Shown: positions 33,797 to 45,577, counted from the stretch's first letter. The stretch: 64,000 bases of DNA from Rhodoferax lithotrophicus (GCF_019973615.1 NZ_AP024238.1:2480001-2544000), one strand, 5' to 3'. Notes: generated by a model not told the origin, from the sequence alone. Translations and numbers: made by a program.

Positions 33797-35946
33797 AAGG
33801 AATTCGTTGGATAGCTGGCCGCATCATGAAGTGCCTCAAGAATAGCCGGGTAATTGAAATATTCCACCAGACTGCTCAGGGCATGGCTCAACTCCGGGTC
33901 AATCAGTTGCGCTTGTCGAATGGCGGTGGTGATGCGCTCGTCATCCAGATTTTCCAGTGCATCCTGGAGTTCGTGGCACAGGGCGGCAGGCAATGCGGCC
34001 AGCATGGCAGGTGTCAGTGCAACCGGTGCGGGTAAGGGCCGTTGTGTCACATCGGTCTGGTAGACCAAAGTCACGCCCAACTGCCGCGCCAGACAGTCGT
34101 AGATTTCTTCAAAGCGGTAGGGTTTGCGCACAAAGTCATCCATACCGGCATCCAACATTTCCTGCTGCTGATCCTTGAAGGCTGAAGCCGTGACGGCAAC
34201 GATTTTGACTGTGCGCCCTTCAGGTAACTGGCGAATGTGCTGTGTGGCCTCGATGCCGTCCATCACCGGCATGCGCCGATCCATCCAGATGAGGTGCGGA
34301 TGCCATTGACTGAAAATGTCCACGCCTTGTGCGCCATTTTCAGCCACCCTGGTTTCCAGCCCGATACGGCTCATCAACCGTTTCAACAACAGCTGGTTTT
34401 CGGGCTGGTCTTCGACAATCAGGATGCGGTACGCCGACTGCCCCGGCAAAAGACCTATGACCTCGCCATGCTGCAAATTTTGCGGTTTGGGAATATCGGC
34501 CATGCTTGCCAGTTCAAGCGGCAGATTGACACGAAAAAGAGAGCCCTTGCCCACGGTGCTGTCCATGGAGACCTCACCACCCATCAACTCCACAAACTGG
34601 CGCGTGATGGTCAACCCCAGGCCCGTGCCACGCTGCGAGCTTCCTTCGGCCAGTTGTACAAAAGGCTCGAACAAGCGCTTCTGGTCCTCTGCAGAAATAC
34701 CTGGGCCAGAGTCTTCAACCTCGATCAACAGATGTTGTCGGCTATTTTGCTTGACCCCCAGACGCAGGGTCACGCCCCCTTGCTCGGTGAATTTGACCGC
34801 ATTGCTGACCAGATTCACCAGAATCTGGCGCAAGCGGGCCTCGTCACCCTTGATATAGCGCGGAAATTCGGAGTCCTGGTCGATCAGCAACTGCAGTCCT
34901 TTTTCTTGCGCCCGCATCTGCATCATGTCGACAACATCACGCACCATGCTACCCAGGTCGAACGATGCAATTTCCAGCTGCATACGTCCGGCTTCGATCT
35001 TGGCCACCTCCAGCACATCGTTAATCAAGGTCAGCAAGTGTTCGCCGCTGCGGTTGATGATGTCCAGATTGGCATGCTGAAGCGCAGGCACGTCAGGATC
35101 GCGCCGCATCATGCTCGAAAACCCAAGAATGGCATTCAGCGGCGTGCGCAACTCATGGCTCATATTGGCCAGAAACGCGCTCTTGGCCTTGTTAGCCGCC
35201 TGTGCCGCATCACGCGCCAGCAACAGCTCTGAGGTTCGCTGCTGAACGGTTTCTTCCAGCTGATTTTTATAGCGCTGCAAGGCGGCCTGATTGTCATGAA
35301 TGGCGGCGCGCATCTCGGTAAAGCGGTCTACCAGATGGCCGACTTCGTCGTCACCGCTCTTTTCCAGAGGCGGGCCTTCAAACCGGTTTTGCGCCAGATC
35401 ACTGGCGGCCTTGCTCAGTGCATCCACCGGCCGGATCACAAGTCGCTCCAGCACAAACCAGGCACTCAGGACAAAGGCCATGATCATCACAAACATGGCC
35501 ACTTGCAAGGTATGAAATTGTGCTTCGATGTGGGTGAGCCATGGAACAAAATCGACCTTCACGCGCAAAGTCCCCAGATTCATTCCTAGGTAGTCCATCG
35601 GCTTCTCCAGCAGATGCACCTCAGCTGCGTGCGGCTCCCCTGCCTGAGTCTTGGGTTTGAGCAAGGGATAAAGCGATTGGCCCTGTGCATCATCAAGCTC
35701 AATGTCAATCCAGTCGCGATTCTTGTCTTTCAGAGCATCGAGATTTTCGTAAATCGTATCAAGCTGATGCCCCAACAGCAAAGGGGTCAACCCAACGACC
35801 ACGCTGTCCAGATGGCGCTCTGTAGCGTGTCGGTATTCGGCCCGACTATTTTCCAGGGCCTGCGGCATCCAGTAGCCATAGAGATAGCCCATCAGCAAAA
35901 CACTGAAGAAGGCCAATGGCAACAGAACTTTGGTGCGCAAACTCAT
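33793..35946 (-). CDS. Hybrid sensor histidine kinase/response regulator
   Basis: The 717-residue membrane protein has helices at about residues 7-26 and 150-172 enclosing a periplasmic sensor of about 120 residues, a HAMP domain, a HisKA domain (NMSHELRTPLNAILGFS), an HATPase domain (ILVNLVSNAVKFTEQGG; GTGLGLTITRQF), and a receiver (LIVEDQPENQLL; phospho-Asp in IWMDRRMPVMDG; Lys in VRKPYRF). The C-terminal 80 residues are helical like an HPt module, but I see no clear HPt histidine motif. It lies seven bases after a PhnD-like binding protein gene, which suggests that protein presents the signal. Confidence 0.94.
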   Translation of the reverse strand: MSLRTKVLLPLAFFSVLLMGYLYGYWMPQALENSRAEYRHATERHLDSVVVGLTPLLLGHQLDTIYENLDALKDKNRDWIDIELDDAQGQSLYPLLKPKTQAGEPHAAEVHLLEKPMDYLGMNLGTLRVKVDFVPWLTHIEAQFHTLQVAMFVMIMAFVLSAWFVLERLVIRPVDALSKAASDLAQNRFEGPPLEKSGDDEVGHLVDRFTEMRAAIHDNQAALQRYKNQLEETVQQRTSELLLARDAAQAANKAKSAFLANMSHELRTPLNAILGFSSMMRRDPDVPALQHANLDIINRSGEHLLTLINDVLEVAKIEAGRMQLEIASFDLGSMVRDVVDMMQMRAQEKGLQLLIDQDSEFPRYIKGDEARLRQILVNLVSNAVKFTEQGGVTLRLGVKQNSRQHLLIEVEDSGPGISAEDQKRLFEPFVQLAEGSSQRGTGLGLTITRQFVELMGGEVSMDSTVGKGSLFRVNLPLELASMADIPKPQNLQHGEVIGLLPGQSAYRILIVEDQPENQLLLKRLMSRIGLETRVAENGAQGVDIFSQWHPHLIWMDRRMPVMDGIEATQHIRQLPEGRTVKIVAVTASAFKDQQQEMLDAGMDDFVRKPYRFEEIYDCLARQLGVTLVYQTDVTQRPLPAPVALTPAMLAALPAALCHELQDALENLDDERITTAIRQAQLIDPELSHALSSLVEYFNYPAILEALHDAASYPTNSL

Positions 35947-35953
35947 AAAAAAC

Positions 35954-36823
35954 TCATTCTCCCTGAATCGACTGCCAATATTTTTCCAGACCCCAGCTGC
36001 GCATGATGGCGTAATCGTCGAAATTCACGGGAATAAATTGCTGGACAGGCACATTTTTCAGCATTTCCTTGCCTTGCGTGCTCTGGCCCATGTCGAGCAA
36101 TGCCTGGCGAACCTTCTCCTGATCCGCCCTTGGCACACGCGGATGAGCGACTACCGGGTGCGACGGGCATGATCGGGTGGTATAGATCACTCGCAATTGC
36201 GAGCGGATAGATTCGTCCTGCTCCTGCAAGGTTTTTTCCACCGCCCCGCCGGCTGCCGCCAGGCCTTTGATCACGTGCAGGTAAACCGAGCTGTGCGTCG
36301 TGACATACAGGGGTGTTGTTTTGACATGGTGAACCTGCTCCAAATCGGAGCGAACCATCAACGATGCACCCAGGGCATTGGGCGAAGGAAAGGCCACACT
36401 CTTGCCATTCAGGTCTGACGGTTTTTCAATCGGCCCACCTTGGCGCACCACGAGAATACCGCGCAAGGGAACCATGTCAGCCACCAGGGGCAAATAAGCT
36501 TGTGTATCCTGAACCTGCAAAACGTGATACGGGTTGACATACACAAAATCAAACTCACCCCGCATGAAAGCCTTCTCAAAATCCTGAATCTTGAGCGTGG
36601 TCACCAGTTTGAACTGGAACCCGGTTCGCTTCTGCAAGTCTTCGATGATGGGCTTCCAGATGGCGTACAGCTTGCGCTGCTCGAATTGCGGGACAACCCC
36701 AAAACTGTAAGTCCTGGTCTCAGCAGCAAACACCTGCTGTGAATGACGGCCAGGCCCATAACCCATGACCGGTGCGAAGCATGCGGCCAACAACATGGCG
36801 CGCCGCAGATGTGCTTGTTTCAT
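35954..36823 (-). CDS. PhnD-like phosphate/phosphonate-type periplasmic binding protein
   Basis: The 289-residue protein has an N-terminal signal sequence (MKQAHLRRAMLLAACFAPVM) and a type 2 binding-protein fold of the PhnD/SsuA-like group: SFGVVPQFEQRKLYAIWKPI, EFDFVYVNPYHV, RGILVVRQGG, SVAFPSPNALGASLMVR. There is no ABC permease or ATPase next to it; instead it is followed by a hybrid kinase and an HD-GYP regulator. I infer that it acts as a ligand sensor for the kinase, not in uptake. The actual ligand is unknown. Confidence 0.88.
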   Translation of the reverse strand: MKQAHLRRAMLLAACFAPVMGYGPGRHSQQVFAAETRTYSFGVVPQFEQRKLYAIWKPIIEDLQKRTGFQFKLVTTLKIQDFEKAFMRGEFDFVYVNPYHVLQVQDTQAYLPLVADMVPLRGILVVRQGGPIEKPSDLNGKSVAFPSPNALGASLMVRSDLEQVHHVKTTPLYVTTHSSVYLHVIKGLAAAGGAVEKTLQEQDESIRSQLRVIYTTRSCPSHPVVAHPRVPRADQEKVRQALLDMGQSTQGKEMLKNVPVQQFIPVNFDDYAIMRSWGLEKYWQSIQGE

Positions 36824-37066
36824 GTCTTCTTACCCCCTTGCAATGAGATGATCCTCTTTACAGGTAAAAGCCAAAACCGAGGTCTGACAGGCCAGCTGCA
36901 GAATCGGCAACATCAGCCTGTTTGGCAGCTTCGTTTTGGTGAGAAGGAGTGTAAGTCTTGGCCGATGTGCTGCGGAATGACGCAGGTCAACGCTGCCAAC
37001 AATAGGCGACCGCCGTTGACGACTCTGGGGAAACATCATGGACCTCTCTGGGATAGATGGCCATTA

Positions 37067-37112
37067 TCAATTTGATAGCTTCTTGAGCTTTCTGCTCAAT
37101 GGTCTTAAGCCA
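37067..37112 (+). repeat. Dispersed palindromic element, degraded intergenic copy
   Basis: The plus strand reads TTTGATAGCTTCTTGAGC, then CTCAATGGTCT. It keeps the ATAGCT and most of the first half; the second half is poorly conserved. Confidence 0.5.
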
Positions 37113-37126
37113 TAACAACAAAGACG

Positions 37127-37148
37127 AAAGGCCGCATAAGCGGCCTTT
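37127..37148 (-). terminator. Probable intrinsic terminator of purL
   Basis: AAAGGCCG and CGGCCTTT form a perfect 8 bp stem with a six-base loop. On the minus strand, downstream of purL, it is followed by a T-rich run (CGTCTTTGTTGTT). Confidence 0.7.
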
Positions 37149-37281
37149 CCATTGGGTGCATCGTTCAGTTTGTCGGTCCCGTCAACATCACCCAGTCGAG
37201 ACGGTTGAGATATGCGCTCTGGTCAGAACCATCACTCAAAGAGTTACAGCACCGTGCAGCACGGCCAGCTCTTTAACCCTC

Positions 37282-40200
37282 TCACCCCACCCACTTGCGC
37301 GCATTACGCCACAACTGCATCCACGGGCTGAAACCGGATACATCCTGATCCGTCCAGCTCATCTGCACATTACGAAACACCCGCTCGGGGTGCGGCATCA
37401 TGGCGGTGAAACGGCCGTCTGCGGTGGTCACTGCCGTCAGGCCGCCAGGGCTGCCGTTCGGGTTGAAGGGGTAGGCTTCGGTGGCTGCGCCATGGTTGTC
37501 GGTGAAGCGCAGCGCGGCGATGGCCTGGTCGGCGTTGCCACGGTGTTTGAAGTTGGCGTAACCCTCGCCGTGCGACACCACGATGGGCAGGCGGCTGCCG
37601 GTCATGCCTTGGAAGAACAGGCTGGGCGATTCCAGCACTTCGACCATGCTCAGGCGGGCTTCAAAGCGCTCGCTCAGGTTGGTGGTGAAGCGCGGCCAGT
37701 CTTGTGCGCCGGGGATGATGTCGGCCAGCTCGGCAAACATCTGGCAGCCGTTGCACACGCCCAGGCCGAAGGTGTCTTCGCGGCCAAAGAAGGCTTTGAA
37801 CTGGTCGGCCAGCACCGGGTTGAATGTGATGGAGCGGGCCCAGCCAATGCCTGCGCCCAGGGTGTCGCCATAAGAGAAGCCGCCACAAGCCACCACACCT
37901 TTGAAGTCGGACAGCTTGGCGCGACCCGTTTGCAGGTCGGTCATGTGCACGTCAAAGGCTTCAAAGCCTGCCTCGGTGAAGGTGTAGGCCATTTCCACGT
38001 GGGAGTTGACACCCTGCTCGCGCAGCACGGCCACTTTGGGGCGTGCCAGCACAAGCGCCGGAGCAGCTATTTTTTCAGTAGCTGATTGCGCTTGATTGAT
38101 AAGGGATACAGCCTCATTTGGCATATAAATATGCAAACCTGGGTCAGTTGGTACTCCGGCGCTAGCATGTTCGGCATCGGCGCAGGCCGGGTTGTCGCGG
38201 CGTTGGCAAATCTGCCAACTGGTGGCATCCCACACCTGGTGCAGGTCGGACAAACTGGCGCTGAAGATGGCTTTGGCATCGCGCCAGACTTGCACTTCGC
38301 CTACACCGGCCTGAATTTCAGAACTGGCCGGGCGGGTTTTGCCCACCACATGGCTGTGGGCGCTCAACTGGTGCTCACGCAGCACTTGCAGCACCGCAGT
38401 GCGATCGGCGGTGCGCACTTGCAACAGCGCCCCCAGCTCTTCGCTGAACAGGGCTTTGAGCGTGAGTTCATCGCGGCGGCCGCTGATCTGGCCGGCCCAG
38501 TTTTTGGCATCCCCACAGTCCATGCGGCTGTCAGAGATGCCGTCGCCCTCGGTGACCAGCATGTCGACATTCAGCGCCACGCCCACATGACCGGCAAAAG
38601 CCATTTCACAGGCGGCGGCAAACAAGCCGCCGTCGCTGCGGTCGTGGTAGGCCAGGATGTGGCCGCTGGCCCGCAGGGTGTTGACTGCATTGATCAGGTT
38701 GACCAGGTCTTGCGGGTAGTCCAGATCAGGCACCACGTCGCCCATCTGGCCGAGCGTTTGCGCCAGGATGCTGCCACCCATGCGGTTTTGTCCCCGACCC
38801 AGGTCGATCAGGATCAGCGAGGTGTCTTCCGTCGCGTTGAGCTGCGGTGTCAAGGTGCCGCGCACATCGGCCAGGGTGGCAAAGGCGGTCACGATCAGGG
38901 ACACCGGTGAAGTCACTTTTTTGTCAACGCCCTGCTCGTCTTTCCACTGGGTGCGCATGGAGAGCGAATCTTTGCCAACCGGGATGCTGATGCCCAAAGC
39001 CGGGCACAGCTCCAGCCCGACGGCTTTCACGGTGGCGTACAGCGCGGCATCTTCACCCGGCTCGCCACAGGCGGCCATCCAGTTGGCGGACAGTTTGACG
39101 CGATCCAACTCAAACGGGGCCGCCAGCAAATTGGTGAGGCTTTCGGCCACCGCCATGCGCCCGGAGGCGGCGGCGTTCACCGTGGCCAGCGGGGTGCGCT
39201 CACCCAGGGCCATCACCTCACCGGCAAAACCTTTGAAATCGGCCAGGGTCACGGCGCAATCAGCCACCGGCACTTGCCAAGGGCCGACCATCTGGTCGCG
39301 GTGGCTCAGGCCACCCACGGTACGGTCACCAATGGTGACCAAAAAGCGCTTGGAAGCCACCGTAGGGTGGGCCAGCACGTCGATGGCGGCTTGCTGCAAG
39401 GCCACACCGGTCAGGTTCACCGGGGCGAACTGGCGGGCCACGGTTTTGACATCGCGGTGCATTTTGGGCGGCTTGCCCAGCAGCACGTTCATCGGCATGT
39501 TGACGGGTAAATCGCTGGATTCAACCTTGGTTTGGGCCAAGTCCACATCACCCACCACCAGATGGCGTTCTTCAGTAGCCACACCGACCACAGCAAACGG
39601 ACAGCGCTCGCGCTCACACAAGGCTTTGAAGCTGGCCAGAGATTCGGGGGCAATCGCCAGCACATAACGTTCCTGGCTTTCGTTCGACCAGATTTCCTTG
39701 GGGGCCAAGCCGGATTCTTCCAGCGGCACGCTGCGCAGATCAAACAAGGCTCCACGCTGGGCATCGTTGGTCAGCTCGGGGAAAGCATTGCTCAAACCAC
39801 CCGCGCCCACGTCGTGAATCGCCAGAATCGGGTTGGCCGTGCCTTGCAGCCAGCATTGGTTGATGACCTCCTGCGCCCGGCGCTCAATCTCGGGGTTGCC
39901 ACGCTGCACCGAGTCAAAGTCCAGGTGCGCCGCATTGGCCCCGGTGGTCATGGAGCTGGCTGCACCGCCACCCATGCCGATGCGCATGCCCGGGCCGCCC
40001 AACTGGATCAGCAGCGTGCCAGCCGGAAACTGGATCTTGTGCGTCTGGCTCGCGTCGATCACACCCAGGCCACCAGCCAGCATGATCGGCTTGTGGTAGC
40101 CGCGCTGCTGGGTGTCGACATCGCTGGTGACAGACTGCTCGTATTCGCGGAAGTAGCCGAGCAGATTAGGGCGGCCAAATTCGTTGTTGAACGCCGCACC

Positions 40201-41349
40201 ACCCAATGGGCCTTCAATCATGATCTGCAAGGGGCTGGCAATGTGGCCCGGTTTGCCGTAGCCAGCCTCGCCGACGTTGGGCCAGAGTTGCGACACGCTG
40301 AAACCGGTCAACCCGGCCTTGGGCTTGGAGCCGCGGCCGGTGGCCCCTTCGTCACGAATTTCACCGCCCGCGCCGGTCGACGCACCGGGAAATGGCGAGA
40401 TCGCGGTGGGGTGGTTGTGGGTTTCCACCTTCATCAGGATGTGTTGCAATGAACTCTGTTTTTCATAGCTGCTTGCGCTTACATTACCTGGGCTAGAGGC
40501 CGATTTTGCTGCAAACCGCTCAACCTGGCTGCCAGCCATCACCGACGCATTGTCCGAATACGCCACCAGCATGTGTTGCGGGTGGGTTTGGTGGGTGTGG
40601 CGGATCATGCCAAACAGGCTGTGGTCTTGCGCCACGCCGTCGATGCTGAACTGGGCGTTGAAGATTTTGTGGCGGCAGTGTTCGCTGTTGGCCTGGGCAA
40701 ACATCATCAGCTCCACATCGGTCGGGTTGCGCTGCAACTGGGTGAAGGCGTTGACCAGGTAGTCAATCTCATCCGCAGCCAGCGCCAAGCCGAACTCGGT
40801 GTTGGCAGCCAGCAGCGCGGCCTTGCCACCAGCGAGCACGTCCACATGGGCCATCGGGGCGGCTGGCACATGGTCAAACAGCTTGAGGGCGGCAGAGCGG
40901 TCAAACAAGGCGCTTTCGGTCATGCGGTCGTGTAACAAGGCGGCCACTTGCGCGAGTTGCTCGGGGCTCAGGCTGGGTTTGCTCAGCAGGCCGCTTTTGA
41001 GGCTGATGTGATATTCCACCACCCGCTCGACGCGGTGCACCGCCAGACCGCAGTTGTGCGCAATGTCGGTGGCTTTGGAGGCCCAGGGGGACACGGTGCC
41101 CAGACGCGGCGACACCACAATCAGTGCGCCGTCTTGGGGGCCGGTGTAGGGCTCGCCATAGGTCAGCAAGGCGGCCAATTGGGCCTTCAATTCAGCCGAG
41201 GGTTCGGCATCAAAGGCCACCAGATGCACAAACCGGGCGGCAATGCCGCTGATTTTGTCGTGCACGGCTTGTAGGCTGGGCAAAAGTTGTTGAACACGGA
41301 AGGCGCTGAGAGCGCTGCCGCCCTCGAATGGGGTGAGATGCAGGGTCAC
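37282..41349 (-). CDS. purL: Phosphoribosylformylglycinamidine synthase, long form
   Basis: PurL converts FGAR, ATP and glutamine to FGAM in purine synthesis. The product has about 1355 residues: an N-terminal PurS-like domain, two AIR-synthase-like halves ([33 protein letters not shown]), and a C-terminal glutaminase with Cys in GVCNGCQM and His in MMPHPERVF. It is some 60 residues longer than the E. coli enzyme; part of the excess is two in-frame dispersed-repeat copies (38071-38119, 40455-40508). No in-frame ATG exists near the N-terminus; GTG at 41349 gives the family start [10 protein letters not shown], with GTGs at 41394 and 41448 as alternatives. Confidence 0.95.
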   Translation of the reverse strand: MTLHLTPFEGGSALSAFRVQQLLPSLQAVHDKISGIAARFVHLVAFDAEPSAELKAQLAALLTYGEPYTGPQDGALIVVSPRLGTVSPWASKATDIAHNCGLAVHRVERVVEYHISLKSGLLSKPSLSPEQLAQVAALLHDRMTESALFDRSAALKLFDHVPAAPMAHVDVLAGGKAALLAANTEFGLALAADEIDYLVNAFTQLQRNPTDVELMMFAQANSEHCRHKIFNAQFSIDGVAQDHSLFGMIRHTHQTHPQHMLVAYSDNASVMAGSQVERFAAKSASSPGNVSASSYEKQSSLQHILMKVETHNHPTAISPFPGASTGAGGEIRDEGATGRGSKPKAGLTGFSVSQLWPNVGEAGYGKPGHIASPLQIMIEGPLGGAAFNNEFGRPNLLGYFREYEQSVTSDVDTQQRGYHKPIMLAGGLGVIDASQTHKIQFPAGTLLIQLGGPGMRIGMGGGAASSMTTGANAAHLDFDSVQRGNPEIERRAQEVINQCWLQGTANPILAIHDVGAGGLSNAFPELTNDAQRGALFDLRSVPLEESGLAPKEIWSNESQERYVLAIAPESLASFKALCERERCPFAVVGVATEERHLVVGDVDLAQTKVESSDLPVNMPMNVLLGKPPKMHRDVKTVARQFAPVNLTGVALQQAAIDVLAHPTVASKRFLVTIGDRTVGGLSHRDQMVGPWQVPVADCAVTLADFKGFAGEVMALGERTPLATVNAAASGRMAVAESLTNLLAAPFELDRVKLSANWMAACGEPGEDAALYATVKAVGLELCPALGISIPVGKDSLSMRTQWKDEQGVDKKVTSPVSLIVTAFATLADVRGTLTPQLNATEDTSLILIDLGRGQNRMGGSILAQTLGQMGDVVPDLDYPQDLVNLINAVNTLRASGHILAYHDRSDGGLFAAACEMAFAGHVGVALNVDMLVTEGDGISDSRMDCGDAKNWAGQISGRRDELTLKALFSEELGALLQVRTADRTAVLQVLREHQLSAHSHVVGKTRPASSEIQAGVGEVQVWRDAKAIFSASLSDLHQVWDATSWQICQRRDNPACADAEHASAGVPTDPGLHIYMPNEAVSLINQAQSATEKIAAPALVLARPKVAVLREQGVNSHVEMAYTFTEAGFEAFDVHMTDLQTGRAKLSDFKGVVACGGFSYGDTLGAGIGWARSITFNPVLADQFKAFFGREDTFGLGVCNGCQMFAELADIIPGAQDWPRFTTNLSERFEARLSMVEVLESPSLFFQGMTGSRLPIVVSHGEGYANFKHRGNADQAIAALRFTDNHGAATEAYPFNPNGSPGGLTAVTTADGRFTAMMPHPERVFRNVQMSWTDQDVSGFSPWMQLWRNARKWVG
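38071..38119 (+). repeat. Dispersed palindromic element, first copy inside purL
   Basis: The plus strand reads CAGTAGCTGATTGCGCTTG, then AAGGGATACAGCC. purL, antisense, translates it as [16 protein letters not shown]. It lies between the synthase part and the glutaminase part (before [16 protein letters not shown]), where this protein is about eight residues longer than recalled E. coli PurL. Confidence 0.8.
40455..40508 (+). repeat. Dispersed palindromic element, second copy inside purL
   Basis: The plus strand reads TCATAGCTGCTTGCGCTTAC, then CTGGGCTAGAGGC. purL reads it as [16 protein letters not shown], a different frame from the other antisense copies; the common frame would hit a TAA here. 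It lies just before [12 protein letters not shown], adding about seven residues relative to recalled E. coli PurL. Confidence 0.8.
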
Positions 41350-41514
41350 GGTGGGGGCCTGATGATGAGCTGACGGGGTTGAAAATGGACTCACAGCCAG
41401 GCGCTGACTGGGCCTGGCCGCGATGGCAGCAGATTTTACCAGCGGCACAAACCCCGATTCGGGGATGAACCTTGCAGTGACGCAGGCATTTTGCCAATGG
41501 GATAATCCGCACCC

Positions 41515-42324
41515 ATGACTATCACCATCAAAGACTCCGCTGGCATTGCTGGCATGCGCATAGCGGGCCGCCTGGCCGCTGAACTGCTGGACTACCTGGC
41601 TCCGTTTGTCAAACCCGGCATCACCACCAACGAACTTGACCGCCTGGCCGAGGTCTACACCACCCAGGTGTTGAACGCCATTTCAGCCCCGTTGAACTAC
41701 GCCCCAGGCGGACACGACCCCTACCCCAAGTCGATCTGTACCTCCATCAACCACCAAGTCTGCCACGGTATCCCGAACGACAAGCCACTCAAGAAAGGCG
41801 ACATCGTCAACGTGGACGTGACGATCATCAAAGACGGCTGGCACGGTGATTCCAGCCGCATGTACATGGTGGGTGAGGTGTCGGTTGCGGCCAAACGCCT
41901 GTGCAACCTGACCTATGAGGCCATGTGGAAAGGCATCATGAAGGTACGCGAAGGCGCTTACCTGGGTGACATTGGCCACGCCATTCAGACTTTTGCTGAA
42001 GGCCAGGGGTTAAGTGTGGTGCGTGAGTTTTGTGGCCACGGCATTGGTGCCAAGTTTCATGAAGACCCGCAGGTGTTGCACTACGGCAAACCTGGCACGC
42101 TGGAGCAGCTCAAGGCGGGGATGACCATCACCATTGAACCGATGCTCAACGTCGGCCGCAAGGAAATCAAGGAACTGGGCGATGGCTGGACCGTTGTCAC
42201 CAAAGACCATTCGCTCTCTGCCCAATGGGAACACACCGTGCTGGTGACCCCTACCGGTTATGAAGTGCTAACCCTCTCAGACCACAGTCCGGCGATTCCG
42301 GCGTTTGTGACCGCCTCGGCCTGA
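41515..42324 (+). CDS. map: Methionine aminopeptidase, type I
   Basis: Map removes the initiator methionine from nascent proteins. The 269-residue product has the substrate His and five metal ligands in their usual settings: [56 protein letters not shown], and [10 protein letters not shown]. It is divergent from purL and followed by glnD after 31 bases. The map-glnD order is common in proteobacteria. Confidence 0.97.
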   Translation: MTITIKDSAGIAGMRIAGRLAAELLDYLAPFVKPGITTNELDRLAEVYTTQVLNAISAPLNYAPGGHDPYPKSICTSINHQVCHGIPNDKPLKKGDIVNVDVTIIKDGWHGDSSRMYMVGEVSVAAKRLCNLTYEAMWKGIMKVREGAYLGDIGHAIQTFAEGQGLSVVREFCGHGIGAKFHEDPQVLHYGKPGTLEQLKAGMTITIEPMLNVGRKEIKELGDGWTVVTKDHSLSAQWEHTVLVTPTGYEVLTLSDHSPAIPAFVTASA

Positions 42325-42355
42325 TGCCGTACCCAGCCGCCTTCAAGACATTGCC

Positions 42356-44947
42356 ATGACCGAGTTGAGCGTTTTGCGCACCCAATACCGTGCCGACAAG
42401 GCCACCCTGATGACCGCCTTGGCGACCAGTGGTGCCTCCATACGCGGGGTTCATACGGCTTTGCGCCAACTCGCCACCCTGGCCGATGACCTGCTCAAAA
42501 CCCTCTGGCAACGTGCCGGCTTGACCGATACTTTTGTCCTGGCTGCGGTAGGTGGTTTTGGGCGGCGCGAACTTTTTCCACACTCGGATGTGGATGTCCT
42601 GCTACTGATGCCAGATGGCCAGGCACCGGATGAAAATACCCCCCTCAAGTCTCAGCTAGAAGGTTTTATTGGCAGTTGCTGGGATGCCGGGCTTGAAATT
42701 GGCTCCAGCGTGCGCACCGTGAGTGACTGTCTGAGCGAATCGGCCAAAGACATCACGGTGCAAACTTCGCTGCTGGAAGCCAGGTTGATCACCGGCAGCC
42801 GATCCTTGTTTGCGCAGTTTCAAAAAGATTTTTTCAAGTCGATGGACGCGCAGGCCTTTTTCATCGCCAAAACCCTGGAAATGCAGCAGCGCCATTCCAA
42901 ACATGAAGACACGCTGTATGCACTGGAGCCCAACTGCAAAGAATCTCCCGGTGGCTTGCGCGATTTGCAAGTGATCTTATGGGTCGCCAAGGCGGCCGGG
43001 TTTGGTCAAAACTGGAACGAACTGGCTAAAAACGGCTTGGCTACCGCGTTTGAAGTTAAACAGATCAAGCGCAACGAAGCCATGTTGTACCTGATTCGCG
43101 CCCGCCTGCACCTGCTGACCGGCCGCCGTGAAGACCGTCTGGTCTTTGACTTGCAAACCACCGTGGCTAAATCGTTCGGTTATGTCGCCCCGGATGCCAA
43201 CACCGACTCCCGCTCTTTTGTGCGCCCCAGCGAGGAGCTGATGCGTCACTACTACTGGGCAGCCAAAGCCGTGACGCAGCTCAACCAGATTTTGCTGCTC
43301 AACATTGAAGAGCGCCTGAGTCCGTCCAGCCATACGCCCTACCCGCTCAACGACAAATTTTTGTACAAGGCGGGCATGGTCGAAGTGGTCAGTGACGACT
43401 TGTACGAGCGTGATCCCCACGCCATTCTGGAAACCTTTCTGGTGTTTGAAAGCCATGTGGGGCTGAAGGGCTTGTCCGCCCGCACGCTGCGTGCCTTGTA
43501 CAACGCCCGCCACCTGATGACGGGCAAATTCCGCAATGACCCGGTCAACCGTGCCCGGTTTCTGCAAATATTGCAGCAACCGGACGGCCTCACACATGCC
43601 ATGCGGCTGATGAACCAGACTTCTGTGCTGGGGCGTTACCTGTGGATCTTTCGCAAAATCGTCGGGCAAATGCAGCATGACCTGTTTCATGTCTACACGG
43701 TCGATCAGCACATTCTGATGGTGCTGCGCAACGTACGGCGTTTCTTTATTGCCGAGCATGCACACGAATATCCGTTTTGCTCACAATTGGCCGGTGGCTG
43801 GGACAAACCCTGGCAACTGTATGTGGCGGCCCTGTTCCATGACATTGCCAAAGGCCGCGGCGGCGACCACTCGGTGCTGGGGGCGATGGAAGTGCGGCGT
43901 TTTTGCAAGCAGCATGGGATTGCCCGTGAAGATGCCCAATTGATTGAATTTGTGGTGCGTGAACACCTGACCATGAGCCGGATTGCCCAAAAATCCGACC
44001 TGAGTGATCCCGATGTCATCACGGCGTTTGCCCAAAAAGTAGGCAACGAGCGTTATTTGACCGGGCTGTACCTGTTTACCGTGGCCGATGTGCGTGGTAC
44101 CAGCCCCAAGGTGTGGAATGCCTGGAAAGGCAAGTTGCTGGAAGACTTGTACCGTGCCACATCACGTGCACTGGGCGGCCATAAGCCAGACCTGCACACC
44201 GAAGTGCAGGAGCGTCAGCGTGATGCGCTGGTTGAACTGGCGCTGCACACCCAGCCGTTTGAATCCCACAAAGCCCTGTGGGCCACGTTGGACGTGGGTT
44301 ATTTCATGCGACACGATGCCGTGGAGATTGCCTGGCACACACGCAAGCTGTCGCGCCATCTGGGGTCCAAGCAGCCGGTCGTCTGTGCCCGGCCATCCCC
44401 GGTGGGTGAAGGTTTGCAGGTGCTGGTGTACACCCCGGACCAGGAAGACCTGTTTGCGCGTATCTGTGGTTATTTTGATCACAGCGGGTTCAGCATTCTG
44501 GATGCACGTATTCACACCACCCAAAACGGCTATGCACTGGACACTTTTCAGGTTATTTCCAGCAACCTCACCGAGCATTACCGCGAACTCATCAGCATGA
44601 TTGAGACCGAATTGGCCCGTGTGATTGCCGAAGCGGGCCCGCTGCCAGCCCCCAGTCGTGGCCGCGTGTCACGCCGGGTCAAGAGCTTCCCCATCACACC
44701 ACGTGTCAGTCTGAAACCTGATGAGAAGGCCCAGCGCTGGTTGCTCAACATCTCGGCCAGCGACCGCATGGGCCTGCTCTATTGCGTGGCACTGGTGTTG
44801 GCACGCCACAAAATTGACCTGAACCTGGCCAAAATCAACACCCTGGGCGAGCGGGTGGAAGACACGTTTCTGATTCAGGGTGCGGCGCTGCAGCACAACC
44901 GTGACCAGATCGAGATTGAAACCGAGTTGCTCGAAGCGCTGGCCTGA
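42356..44947 (+). CDS. glnD: Bifunctional PII uridylyltransferase/uridylyl-removing enzyme GlnD
   Basis: GlnD senses glutamine and adds or removes UMP on PII proteins, controlling nitrogen assimilation. The 863-residue protein has the nucleotidyltransferase motif [19 protein letters not shown] (about residue 62), a PII-related middle region, an HD hydrolase domain ([17 protein letters not shown]), and two C-terminal ACT domains ([32 protein letters not shown]) that bind glutamine. All catalytic motifs are intact. Confidence 0.97.
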   Translation: MTELSVLRTQYRADKATLMTALATSGASIRGVHTALRQLATLADDLLKTLWQRAGLTDTFVLAAVGGFGRRELFPHSDVDVLLLMPDGQAPDENTPLKSQLEGFIGSCWDAGLEIGSSVRTVSDCLSESAKDITVQTSLLEARLITGSRSLFAQFQKDFFKSMDAQAFFIAKTLEMQQRHSKHEDTLYALEPNCKESPGGLRDLQVILWVAKAAGFGQNWNELAKNGLATAFEVKQIKRNEAMLYLIRARLHLLTGRREDRLVFDLQTTVAKSFGYVAPDANTDSRSFVRPSEELMRHYYWAAKAVTQLNQILLLNIEERLSPSSHTPYPLNDKFLYKAGMVEVVSDDLYERDPHAILETFLVFESHVGLKGLSARTLRALYNARHLMTGKFRNDPVNRARFLQILQQPDGLTHAMRLMNQTSVLGRYLWIFRKIVGQMQHDLFHVYTVDQHILMVLRNVRRFFIAEHAHEYPFCSQLAGGWDKPWQLYVAALFHDIAKGRGGDHSVLGAMEVRRFCKQHGIAREDAQLIEFVVREHLTMSRIAQKSDLSDPDVITAFAQKVGNERYLTGLYLFTVADVRGTSPKVWNAWKGKLLEDLYRATSRALGGHKPDLHTEVQERQRDALVELALHTQPFESHKALWATLDVGYFMRHDAVEIAWHTRKLSRHLGSKQPVVCARPSPVGEGLQVLVYTPDQEDLFARICGYFDHSGFSILDARIHTTQNGYALDTFQVISSNLTEHYRELISMIETELARVIAEAGPLPAPSRGRVSRRVKSFPITPRVSLKPDEKAQRWLLNISASDRMGLLYCVALVLARHKIDLNLAKINTLGERVEDTFLIQGAALQHNRDQIEIETELLEALA

Positions 44948-44966
44948 GAAACCCTATTTTTACAGG

Positions 44967-45016
44967 CATTTTTGACCTCTAGCGCTTATACAACAAGCGC
45001 TAGAAGCTATTTTTTA
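44967..45016. repeat. Dispersed palindromic element, intergenic copy forming a perfect hairpin between glnD and def
   Basis: TCTAGCGCTT (44978-44987) and AAGCGCTAGA (44995-45004) form a perfect 10 bp stem with a seven-base loop. A T-run follows on the plus strand (CTATTTTTTAG), and the minus strand continues into TCAAAAATG. Placed between convergent glnD and def, it probably ends glnD transcription. Read on the minus strand it matches the repeat core ATAGCTTCTAGCGCTTG...CTAGAGGTC. Confidence 0.8.
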
Positions 45017-45023
45017 GATAGCA

Positions 45024-45577
45024 TCAATCGTCCGACTCGGCCAACTCGGGGAACAGCACCGAGGTGAATCCAAACTGCGAAAAGTCGCGCACCCGCATCG
45101 GGTACAACTTGCCGATCAGGTGGTCACACTCATGCTGCACCACGCGGGCATGGAAACCTTCCACGGTGCGATCTATCGGCTCACCAAATTGATCCCACCC
45201 GGTGTAGCGGATGGTCTGGAAGCGCGGCACCTTGCCACGCAAGCCGGGTACCGACAGGCAACCTTCCCAGTCTTCAACTTCTTCAGGCGGCGCACCCTCC
45301 GGCCCGGCCAGCGGGGTGATCACCGGGTTGATCAACACCGTGCGCGGTACCACCGGGGCCTGCGGGTAACGCGGGTTGGGGGTACCCGTGCCAAAAATCA
45401 CCACTTGCAGATCCACCCCGATTTGTGGCGCAGCCAGCCCAGCCCCGTCAGCGGCATGCATGGTGTCCAGCAAATCAGTGATCAGCAGGTGTAATTCATC
45501 GCTGTCGAATTGCGTCACTGGCTGGGCCACGCGCAGCAGGCGTGGGTCGCCCATTTTGAGGATGTCACGAACGCTCA

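Larger units (their letters stand above)
36824..37281. other. Intergenic region between purL and the phnD-like gene
   Basis: These 458 bp contain a weak dispersed-repeat copy (37067-37112) and a terminator-like hairpin (37127-37148). The rest, 36824-37066, holds short reading frames without recognisable similarity or codon pattern. I see no gene. The promoter of the phnD-kinase-HD-GYP operon should lie here. Confidence 0.5.

Noticed and set aside
36830..37039. 69-codon frame in the gap between the phnD-like gene and purL.
   Set aside because: No family resemblance or convincing initiation site.
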